Assembly (NCBI GenBank): GCA_026874595.1
Contig: CM049307.1
Span: 59,220,870 to 59,284,869, forward strand
DNA: 64,000 bases
Direction of reading: 5' to 3'
From: Sipunculus nudus
Lineage: Eukaryota; Annelida; Sipuncula; Golfingiida; Sipunculidae
A program made the position numbers and the translations under genes. The notes beneath the pieces were generated by a model. The model did not search any database. It worked only from the letters and a program-made list of their open reading frames with translations, and was not told the DNA's origin. The number at the start of each line of letters is the position of its first letter. Within the stretch, counting starts at the first letter, position 1. Shown piece after piece: positions 1-12,230 of this stretch.

Positions 1-34
1 ATCATATTAATTAATTAGAGACCGTACCATATAT

Positions 35-200
35 AAGCTAACAAAGTGGTGACTGTCAGTTTTGTCCATGCTAATGAGTGTCTGGCTGAATCACGCTTGC
101 CTGCACATACAGGCTTCCGGCTGCCCCAGCCAGTCTTTTATTTTCTCCATCTATACGATAAGCTGCTTGAGTGATATCCTGTATTATATTGTGCTCTCCA
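35..200 (+). repeat. Dispersed repeat shared with 63665-63810
   Basis: The segment with GCTAATGA, TGGCTGAATCAC and CTTGCCTGCA, then a pyrimidine-rich TTTTCTCCAT tract and GATATCCT, reappears in the same order and strand at 63665-63830 with moderate divergence. A related start (ATTAGAGACCG) is also seen at 49641. Family unknown. The remaining bases 200-617 are AT-rich ANKRD54 intron with nothing else recognised. Confidence 0.6.
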
Positions 201-617
201 AAACCATATAAGGTACTAAGTCATATTGGTAGTATCAGAGGACAGAAGGAAGAGTTAAAGCTCTTCTTGTCTATATGAAACAAAACTATATTTTGAAAAT
301 GATGTTTTACTTTGTAAATTGGCTTCAACTGCTTCCTGTATATTCATATTAAAGAAGAAAATTGAAAACTTTAAAAATGACTTTCACTACTTACATAAAA
401 TTTTAATGGCAAATTAAATTTTCATTGAATAATAGTTTTGTGTATAATATGCTTTTAGATAATACAAAGCTGTTACCAATTTATAATTTAAAATTTAAAA
501 ATGTGAATTACAGGAGTCCTGATGGACATCCACAAAAGTTATGCACAAATACATCTACATAAAGTTTAAAATTGTCTATGATTACTGTATCTTAGTCTAT
601 CATGTTTTACCACTGAC

Positions 618-3600
618 CCATAGTTTCATTTCCTTTGGCAGCAGCAAAATGTAGAGGAGTTCGCTGTTTATCGTCTGAAGCACTGGGATCCACACCACTC
701 TCAAGCAGCTGCTGAGCTGAAACATAAAATGTATGATAAACTCAGTCAAAGGCTCAGGATAAAATGTATGATAAACTCAGTCAAAGGCTCAGGATAAAAT
801 GTATGATAAACTCAGTCAAAGGCTCAGGATAAAATGTATGATAAACTCAGTCAAAGGCTCAGGATAAAATGTATGATAAACTCAGTCAAAGGCTCAGGAG
901 GGCTGGCTGGTAATATTACATATATTTTATTTGTTTAAACATGTTTATACAGAGTAACCTGTTCAGATAAGATTGTTCGATCTGCCACATGGCCCTGTTG
1001 GTTAAAGATCTTACTCAGCTATGTTGAGCTGAAACATAATAAATGAGATGAAAACTAACACTTAGTTTATGTACATACTAGTGGCATACCCATAATTTTA
1101 ACATGCAATGACACCCAGGTTTCAGCATGTGTACCCAATACACCTGTCAGGGTTTGATAAGGACGTCAGGATGTGACATGAAACTACTCTGAGAACAGCT
1201 TTCAGGTGAGAATCTATCTACAGAGAGATTTAATGGCAAGTGGACATGTATCAACAAAGTTTATAATGGAATTTAACACTTTTTTGGATCACACTTAAAT
1301 CCTCAAATTATAGTAGGATGAACCAATGGTAGCTGACCAGCTGTTAAAAGAGCATCTTAATGGTTGTGCTAAGGAAGCATAAAAATCAAAATACTTAGTT
1401 TGGAAATTATTTTTACATTCCTTGTACCAGCTCTCCTATGTATATTTCTGGACAGATATCAATTTCATCACATCTTGGGACTTAAACAGGAATATGAATG
1501 AAGATGTAATTGTCGAATGTCTCTTTTTTTCACATTTAATACTTGTTTTCCTTTTGAAAATGTGACTGTCTTTTTGACAGTTTTATACATACCTGAATTA
1601 TAATCATCTTCATTCACTGCCTGTCTCAGCCTCTTCTCATCTATAAAATAAAACACTGTTAAAGGCTGTAGAGAACAATACTGGAATATCAAGCACAAAA
1701 ACTCATGCATACTCGAGCAAACCTTAATAATAATGTTGTTTTTATAGAAAATGAGGTATTTTCATGTGAAATACTTTAATACAGACAAGTAGTCATTTGC
1801 ATATTATACTTATGGGAGTGATACACTTCAAGTTTCTTGTGTGCAGTTCATAGGTATTTTATAAATACTTTTAATACTGCAATATGTCAAACACTTCATG
1901 TGAAACAGAAGGTTTTGTTATAATTTTATGAAAATATCCAGCCTTTTCTGAGGGAAAAATATTTCAAATATTCATAAATATTTCATTGAATGCAAGCCTA
2001 GATATTTTATTTCAATAATACAAGATGATCCTAAATTATAATCAAGGAATCTAATATACCTATTTTGTGTCTTGGTTAACAAGTGACAGCTACAACTGCT
2101 GTATATGCCATGTCCAAAACTAAATGAGCAGTTCACAAAAAAGACTTTATAACCTGAGTCCTACCGTGTATGTCTCTCCCGATAGTTGCTCCTCTGCTGA
2201 ACTCTCGTCTTCTTGTTTTTCTGTGTGTGGCTGAGACCCTGACCTTCCCTCTGTGTTCAGACTGCTGGTTTCCAACTTCATATCCATTAGAACCAAGGGG
2301 GATGAGACTAAGAAAGGCCACACCCCCTGAGACTTCAGGGTCCCAGCCAGATAAGTCAAAACAGGGGACATCAATATCTGGCAGCTGTGGAGAAAGAAAA
2401 ACATGTGTGCAGATAATGACAGATGTAAGGATATGTTACTTGAATTGCTACAGTTCTGAACTGGTCATTAAGCTACATGCTTGTTGTCTTGAGCTGCTGA
2501 CCACCTATCAGGTACTTTCATGAATAATAAGGTTTACATCAGGTGGTCTGAAATTTTCTTGTAAACCTAAATTAATTATGCATATGCCTGTTTATGTTGG
2601 AGAAAACATTATGATACAAAAGTCATATTTTCAATTTTCATACTTGGTTAACTATGATTTTTTATAAAAAAAAAAAAAGCAACATTCAGAGATTACAACT
2701 ATAAACAAGTGACCCATGGGTCATGACGCTCAGCTGACTGGGAAGAGATTCGCAAAAGGAAATTTTACCATCAGAGTGGTAGTATATACCCATTCAACTG
2801 AAGCTTAAACAGATTAACCAACAGGCCAAGATTGTGTCTGTATTTATATATCTCAAAAATAGAGAAAAAATGTGTGAACTTTAAAAACTAGAATACGGGT
2901 AGCTGACAAGCGACTAGGTGTATCTGCCAATATCAGAGTGGAACGGGTGAAGTGAGGCATGGATTGAGTGGCAAGGGGAAATAGAGTGAGGTATGTTGCA
3001 TATTAGCATGGATGTCTGCAGCATTAATGTGTATGTAGGTTGTGCCACCTGCCACAAATCCCGAAAGCTGTCCAAGTTGTATACATACGCAAAATTTAAG
3101 GCAGATAAGTCAAACCACTACATGTATATGAGTGATTTTAGCCCACGGCAGACAAACAGACAGACGCTGTGAAAAAATGGTTGCAGGTGGCCCCTCCAGT
3201 TTTGTGTATGATAAAGACCTATGTGAGATCTAAACACATGCACAATTTTGGCCCAATCGGTCAAATAGTTCCTGAGATATGAGCTTGGATGTCTGCAGGT
3301 TTAACTAGAATGTAGGTGGTGCCACCTGTCATAAAATCAAGAAAGCTGTCCAGGATGTATAAACCTGCAAAATTTTAGGCGGTTATGTCAAACCACTACA
3401 GAGAAATGAGTGATTTTAGCCCACGGCAGACAAACAGACAGATGCTGTGCAACAAGGGACCAATGGGTCACGGCACTCTGCTGAATTTTTGTAATAATTA
3501 CGTAGTTGAGCGGAATAGTTATATAGAAGTATCAGTATTTTAAATATGAACAAGAATGTGTGTCTAAAATATTGCAATGGGAATGACCAGATGTTGTAAA

Positions 3601-6600
3601 TTGCGGAGGAAGGAAGTGGAGATTTGCAAGTATAAAAATACACATTTAATAAATCAAAATATTTATGGAAAAATAGAAAACTTATATGTTTTGGGAAGCA
3701 GTTGTTGCTGAATTAGAGAGGAAACAGAATGTCTAAAAAAGTATCTATAGAGAAGAAATTGTAGATTTAGCTGTGAGAAGTTGCCATGTTTGATCTGAAT
3801 TGAAGAATGGGGGATTGTTGCTTATAATATCTTGTGATCTGACCATGTGTTTTCTTATGTTGAAAATGAAGCATTTAAACAGTTAGTAAAGACAAGATCT
3901 ATGGTATTTCCATGGTCATTGGTTGGTTCTCTGACTAGTTGTTGACATTAATTGTGTCAATTTGGTGTTACATATTATATTAGAAATGTCAATATTGAAA
4001 TCGCCCATGATCACTTTAGGCAGGTTGAGGTCAACTTGACAGACTAAAACTTTGGAGTTCAGAGAAGAAGTTACAGATGGGACATGCGGGTGACCTATAG
4101 AGGAAAACAATCTGAAGTGACTGAGTCAAAGTGTGAATATAGAGAAGAGATGACTCAAAATCTGGTGTTGTGTGGTGGTGAAGGATTACCTGTGGACTCA
4201 GCTGTTTGACCTGATTTGGCGGGGGGGGGGGGGGGGGGGGGGGAGGAGAGTTTAAAAACACCTTTGTAACTCTGTATATTTATTTCTATATTTACCAGTT
4301 ATAAATTTTATGCAGCTGCCAGAAGAATATTGTGCTAAACAAATACTCAGTGGCAGGGAGTGAGGAAAGTTACAACACTTTGCATAAGCATACAGGATAC
4401 AAAATTTAATCTTACAGGTAAAAAAAGTTTTATTCATAATTATTGAATATTTAAAAACAGACAGAGAGATAGAAAAACACAGCAAATCACTTTAATTCCC
4501 ATTCTACTGAGGCAGAAAAATACTGAAAGAATGTTTGCATTAGGTCCTCATTTTTTTATTACATCAATTTTTTGTTAAGGGAAATTTTGGACAAAATTTA
4601 TAAATTTTACTATACATTTACAATATATATAAATTATATTTGAAAATTTAAGTTGATTAACAATTCTAAATTGCATCAACATATACAGTTAATCTGCTCA
4701 GTCAACATCACATTATATACACATATGTACTTATTTCTTTTTAAAATATATTTTTTTAAATTTGCAAAATAATAAATATCTGAAAATAACACTTGGTTCA
4801 GGTAAAGTTGTATACATTGGATCTGAAACAGCAATGCAATTAAAGTATGTAACTAATGCAACATATCTGTTGGGGGGGGGGGGGGGGGGAGGTCAGGGTT
4901 GCCACGTGATTCTACATTTGTGACAGCAGTGTTGCATCACTAATAAGTTTACCCAGGCAAGGCTGTAGGGACCAGACATGACTGGTCTGGAGGTTCAAAA
5001 TGAAAATACATTAGAGCCTCAGAAAAACTTCAATAACTAAAACAATTTTTAAGCTTTTACTTTGAAATTTCAGAATTTAAAAGATTAAATCTATATATAT
5101 CGACTGTGAAAAGTAAATCAAAATTACAAGAAAGAAACATGCCATGGTCAAACTTGGGCAAAATTTAAGTTGTATAGAGGAATATTTATGGTAAATATGA
5201 AGAAAACCAGATCAGTGGTTTTGATATTCGGCAGTACTGAAGCATAAAAATAGATATTTAATAGAAACACAGATGTATTTAATTTTTTCTAAAAATATAT
5301 TTTTAAATTATAACTTTTTTAAATTATATAATACTGACTAAATTACTGATATGTACAGAGGAAACAGTAAAAGTTTTGAGATACTGAGATGCATATGAAA
5401 AATTTACAGATGGACAGGCAAGTGGACAGAATGGACTAATACATTTATTTCACTTTCAAGGGAATAATGCATTTAAGTTTATATATAAGCCTATTTTTTT
5501 TAGCATATCCACTTTTTCCATTAATAGTTTTAAATCTGATTCATTTTTTTTATTTACAAGTTTTATAAATTTGTAATAAAACAACTGAAAATATAAATTA
5601 AAATATTAGAAATCTGAGTTGCAATCATTATATATCCAGAGTGTAGCTCATATTGGGTCATATTATGCATACACATATATTTTATTATTTTTAAATCACA
5701 AATGTTTAAACTGAATTTAAAAGAAAATAATGCCACAACATGGCATCTGCAAGATAATTCCTTGAATCACTATTAAAAAGTTTTGCACATTGGAGTTTTC
5801 AGTACATGCTTTATTTTATTCACCAAAATAAAATAAAAGATTCAGTAAATTTATTAAAAAAAAAAACATCTTTTCAAATAAAGTATAAACACTTTTGGTT
5901 GAATGAGGGACATACAATATCATTATGCTAATTATAATCTCAGCTATAATTTATTACTGGAATTAATAGTCAATTTCACACCTTGTGAAGTTTTTAATCT
6001 TCTGAAGTAAGGAATTACTTATCTGATGAACATCCACACTTTCATAGCAATACACCACTTTGTGGACACTATTAAATGTGCACTTTAATCAGTGTAACCC
6101 TGGTGGTACAATACAAAATCTAAAATGTAGCATAGCCATGAATAAAATAAAATACAGAAAATTATAACATTCATCTAGTTAATGCACCATCGGGGGGGGG
6201 GGGGAGTGCAGGGCAGAGGGGAAGCCTGCTAGTAGTGGCCAAGCTGAGCCTGAGGCAAGCTGCCTGGGGTGGGTTACATAATGCAAGTGATGGCTGTTCT
6301 ACTAGGTGGGCCAAATGTAAACAACACTTGACATGGTGTATGAAAACTTGAATAAAAGCTACTCTTTTCAATCAATTCCTTTGAAATTTCAGATTTTAAA
6401 AGATCAAATCCTTATGTATATATGCTGTGAAAATTAAATCAACAGTGCTTACAGAGAAAAAACGTGAAATTCCCAAAGTTGGACAAAACTTAAGGTATTA
6501 ATTTTTTATTAATGCTAATAACTTGAAAAATTTGCAAAATTTAGATCTAATTTTGGGTAAATAATTGAATCTTGATAAAATAAAGTTATATTCCTGAAAA

Positions 6601-9600
6601 AAAAGTCTCCAGCTTCAGCTATTCTCATGTTAGATGAGTAAATATATTTCCTGACTTTTTAAAAATTTCATTATATTTGGGCCCATAACTTCAAAATAAT
6701 ACCCAATACTGACCTAATTTTTGGTATGTTCATATAAAATGTATGGAAGAATATGAATACTAAATATTACCAAGAACAGATCAGTGGTTTTGATATTAGG
6801 CAGCCTTGAAGTGTAACAATGGCTTTTTTATGGAAAACGGAGGTTTTTACTTAATATCTCGAAGGAACGAAGTCCTAATGACCCAATTTTCGGTATGGTA
6901 GGAGATTTTGGGAACATCTTATGTTATGTAAAATTTTTGATTCGTAGGTCCAACAGTTTTAAAACATGCCCTATTAACGGCTGGACGGACAAAGGACAAA
7001 GGACCACGACTATAGCTCAGATGACTTATAGTCAGCTGAGCTAAAAATGGTTGCAGGTGGCCCCTCCAGTTTTGTGTATGATATAGACCTATGTGAGATC
7101 TATACACATGCAAAATTTAGGCCCAATCGCTTTAACGGTTCCCCGAGATATGAGCTTGGATGTCTGCAGCGTAAACTAGAAGGTAAGTCGCGCCACCTGT
7201 CATAAAATCAAGAAAGCTATCAAGGATGTATAAAACTGCAAAATTTTAGGCAGATATGTCAAACCACTGCCGAGATATGAGTGATTTTAACCCAAGGCAG
7301 ATGAACAGATGGACACTGTGCAAACATGGTTGCAGGTAGCGCCACCATTTGTTGTGTATGTTATAAAGCTATCCAAGGGCTACATTTGTATAAATTTTAT
7401 TCCCTGATCGGTCAAACGGTTCCCGAGATATGAGGGTTTATGTGTGGAAACAGATGCACAAATGGACACTGGGCAGAAAGGAAAGGTCAAAGGTCAATGC
7501 AAATTGGTTAGGCACCAGTTCACATGTGACCTTATAATTGGTGTAAGTTTAGGAAAAATCGGTCCATTAGTCTCAGAGGAGTTCTCCGGGAACGAAAGCC
7601 GCCGCGGCGGAACCCGGTCAAAAACATAGTATCCGCAAAACTTCATTTTGGCAGATACAAAAATACAGATGGCTCCACCAGTTTGCATAAAATAATAAAC
7701 ACTTAATGGTCAATATCCATGCAAAGAATCATGCTGATATCTGCATTTGTTGTTCAGATACTTCAGCTTTTGTATCAAATTGTCCATTATTCTGAGGGAT
7801 ACTTTGGAGTCCTATAGCTTGAAGGATATGGGTAACAGAGACCTAATTTCAAGTTTCCACAGGCACTTTTCATGGGCCTCCTTGCATGACAAGAATGAAG
7901 ATTCTAGGTCCAGTTGTTACGATTTGTACCCTGTTGACAGAAAACCACATCTTTAAAGGTCTCAAAAATAGAGAAAAAAATTCGTAAAAATTTGAAAAAA
8001 TAGAGGTGCCGCACCCAGTCTGCAGAACTAATGGAACAGCTCATGATCAATATGTATGCCAAAAATCATGACCATCAGTGTTGTAGTAATTGAGATACTG
8101 CAGTTTTTGTATCAAATTTTTCATTATTCTGGGGGGTATTTTGGGAGCCATACAGCTTAAAGAATATGGGTAAAAGAGACCTAATTTCAGGTTTCCATGG
8201 AGACTTTTCATGGATCTCCCTGTGTCAAGAATGAAGATTCTAGGTCCAGTTGTTATGATTTGTACCCTGTTGACAGATAACTACATCCTTAACAGTCTCA
8301 AAAATAGAGAAAAAAAAAATGTGAAAATTTGAAAAAAATACAGGTGGCGCCACCAGTCTGCAGGAACTGATGGAACACCTCTTGATCAATATGCATGCCT
8401 AAAATCATGACCATTAGTGTTGTAGTTATTGAGATGTTGCAGTTTGTTTTTATCAAATTTTCCATCATTCTGGGGGGGGGGGAGGGGGTAATTGGGGGCC
8501 CCCCACAGCTCAAAGGATATGGGTAACAGAGACCTTATTTCAGGTTTCCATGGAGACTTTTCATAGGTCTCTCACTGTGTCAAGAATGAATATTCTAGGT
8601 CCAGTCTTTATGATTTGTGCCCTGTTAACAACTGTTCACATTTTTAAAGGTCTCAAAAATAGAGAAAACAATTTGTAAAAATTGAAAAATACAGGTGGCA
8701 CCACCTGTCTGCAGAAACTGATGAAACATCTCATGATCAATATGTATGCCAAGAAACATACCATCAGTCAAGTAGTTAATGAGATATTGAAGTTTTTGTA
8801 TGAAACTTTTGACTATTCTAGGGGGTACTTTGGGGCCCCATAGCTCGAAGGATATGGGTAATAGAGACCTAATTTCTGGTCTCCATGGAGACTTTGCATG
8901 GGTCTCCCTGTGTTTCAAGAATGAAGATTCTAGGTCCAGTCGTTACCATTTGTGCCATGTTAACAGATGACAGCATCCTTAAATGGTCTCAAAAATAGAG
9001 AAAAAATTTGTAAAAAAATTTAAAAATACAAGTGGCGCCACCAGTCTGCAGGAACTGATTAAACATCTCATGATCAATATGTTTGCCAAAAATCATGACC
9101 ATCAGTGATGTAGTTAATGAGATATTGAAGTTTTTGTATGAAATTTTTGACTATTCTGGGGGGTACTTTGGGGCCCCATAGCTCAAAGGAAATGGGTAAC
9201 AGAGACCTAATTTCTGGTTTCCAAGGAGATTTTTCATGGACCTCTCAGTGTGTCAAGAATTAAGATTCTAGGTCCATTCTTTTGGATTTGTGACTTGTTA
9301 ACAGATGTTCACATTTTTAAAGGTCTCAAAAATAGAGAAAAAAAATTGTAAAAAAATTGAAAAATACAGGTGGCACCACCAGTCTGCAGGAACTGATGGA
9401 ACATCTCATGATCAATATGTATGCCAAGAAATATACCATCAGTCAAGTAGTTAATGAGATATTGAAGTTTTTGTATGAAACTTTTGACTATTCTGGGGGG
9501 TACTTTGGGGCCCCATAGCTCGAAGGATATGGGTAATAGAGACCTAATTTCTGGTCTCCATGGAGACTTTGCATGGGTCTCCCTGTGTTTCAAGAATGAA

Positions 9601-12175
9601 GATTCTAGGTCCAGTTGTTACCATTTGTGCCATGTTAACAGATGACAGCATCCTTAAATGGTCTCAAAAATACAGAAAAATTTTGTAAAAAAATTTAAAA
9701 ATACAAGTGGCACCACCAGTCTGCAGGAACTGATGGAACATCTCATGATCAATATGTATGCCAAAAAACATGACCATCAGTGTTGTAGTTAATGAGATAT
9801 TGAAGTTTTTGTATGAAATTTTTGACTATTCTGGGGGGTACTTTGGGGCCCCATAGCTCAAAGGATATGGGTAACAGAGACCTAATTTCCGGTTTCCAAG
9901 GAGATTTTTCATGGACCTCTCAGAATCCCAAGTTACAAGATTCTAGGTCCAGCGGTTACGAGTTGTGCCTTGTTAACGGACGGACAGATGGACAGACGGA
10001 CGACAGACAAAGAGTAATTGCGATAGCTCAGATGACTTTTAGTCAGCTGAGCTAAAAAGATCCATTGAGCACTGTAAATACCTACAACATATGATCATAA
10101 AAAATGCTTCAACATAAGCCCCCCCCCCCCCCTTGGGTCCTGTGACTTTAACCAATGACCTTGTGACAATAAAAACTGAGAACTTATTGAAATGCATACA
10201 CATTCCTTTAAAACAAATGGGTCCTGTGACCTTGACCTTTGGACCCCAAAATCGACAGGGTTCTTAATTAGTGGTGAGCCATATTTAAGTTAAGTTTGAA
10301 ACCAACATGTCAAACTAAACTAGAGTTATGATGTGGAAATTAATGTGTGAACAGATACCCCATGTGACCTCGACCTTGTGACCCCAAATTCATTTGTGCT
10401 CTCCCCATACTGGCAAGTCAGCTAAATGTGCAAGATTGAAAGTTTGGGATGAAAAGCTTGGCTTAAAATGCAGCCATAATCTTTTTAAATAAGTGAGTCC
10501 AGTGAATTCGACTTTTGACCTCATCATTCATCAGTGACCCAAAAATCATATTGGTTCTTTCTTTAGTGATGGGCCATGTGTAAGTCTTGTTTGAAAACCA
10601 TATGTCAATCCAACCTGGTGTTATCATCTGGAAACAAATTTGTTTGGATGGATTGATGGACAGACAGACAGACAGCTAGACAAACAAACAGACAGACAGT
10701 GTTACTATAGGGCATCCACTTGTGATCAATAAACACACCAGGTTTTGGGACACTAGATGGAACAGCTGAGAAACTGACATGATTGTTGTCATTTTATAGT
10801 AAAAAAAAGAAAAATATTTGTGAAAATAAGAAAATATTTATAGCAAACTAGGTATTTTGCAGTAAAATACTTTAATAGAGAAAAGCAGTCATTTGCATTT
10901 TAATCTTACGGGAGTGATGTACTTTAAGTTTCTTGTGTGCAGTACACAAGTATTTTACAAATACTTTTCATACTGCTTTATGTCAAACACTATATGAAAA
11001 ACAGAATGTTTTATAATTTTATGAAAATATCTAGCCTTTTCCAGGGGAAAATATTTCAAATATTCATAAATATTTCACTGAATGCCAGGCCAGATATTTT
11101 ACTGCAAGCAGGTATGATAAGTTTCTGCCATTGCCATTTCTGCTGTGGGTTTCTGCCTGGCGCACGGCAGAAATACCTTTCTGCCCTTGTTTCTGCCATA
11201 AGGGCAGAAATACCCTGAAAACTGCGATAAAATGAATATATATTAGTTAACTAATTTTACTATGATTCAGCAAATAAAGCATAACAGCAATGAAAATGAA
11301 CAAGGTGTAAACTTGTAACAGAATATATTAATAATTACTGGAAGGTCAAGGTACTTTTCAGAATGACGGTCCTGTGACCTTAGCCAATGACCTTGTGACA
11401 AAAAAAAACTGAGAATTTATTGAAATGCATACACATTACTTTTAAAGAAATGGGTCCTGTGACCTTGACCTTTGGACACCAAAATTGACAGTGTTCTTAA
11501 TTAGTGGTGAGCCATATATAAGTTTAGTTTGAAACCAACATGTCAAACTAAACTGGAGTCATGATCTGGAAATTAATCTGTGAACAGATAACCCATGTGC
11601 CCTTGACCTTTGACCTTGTGACCCTAAATTCATTTATGCTCTCTCCATACTGGCAAGTCAGCTTAATGTGCAAGACTGAAAGTTTGAGATGAAAACTTGG
11701 CTTAAAATGCAGCCATAATCTTTTTAAATAAGTGAGTCAAAATAAGAAAAAAAAACAGATGGCGCCACCACTTTTCTGGAACTGACAAAACTAATCATGG
11801 TCAATATTCAAGGCAAGATTCATGACATCCATGCATTAATTGTCAAGATATTGGAGGTTTTGTATCAAATTTTTTATTATTCTGGGGGGTACTTACAAGT
11901 CCCAAAGCTCGAGGGATATAGGTTGCAGTGACCTTATTTAAGGTTTCCAAGGTGATTTTTTATGGATCTCTTTAGATTTTTAGTTACAGGCTTCTAGGGT
12001 CAGTGGTTACTATTTGTGCCCTGCTTACAGACAGCCAGACGGACGACGGACAAAGCACGGGCCATATCTATACCTCAGTTGACTTACAGTAAGCCGAGTT
12101 AAAATGAACAAAGCATAATTTTTGATAATTTAATAACAAGACTATGACTTGATTTGCAAAAAAAAATCCAGATTT

Positions 12176-12230
<55 letters not shown>

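Noticed and set aside
2170-2523. 117-codon plus-strand frame
   Set aside because: It is the antisense shadow of ANKRD54-like exon 2 (2165-2384).
4031-4261. Proline-rich small protein
   Set aside because: The proline run is the translation of a G23 homopolymer.
7044-10053. CRISPR-like array
   Set aside because: Whole ~340-bp units repeat, not short repeats with unique spacers, and the genome is eukaryotic.
8625-10055. Open frames of 80-97 codons with similar proteins on both strands
   Set aside because: They recur only because the ~340-bp family A unit recurs; frames shift between units and no domain is present.
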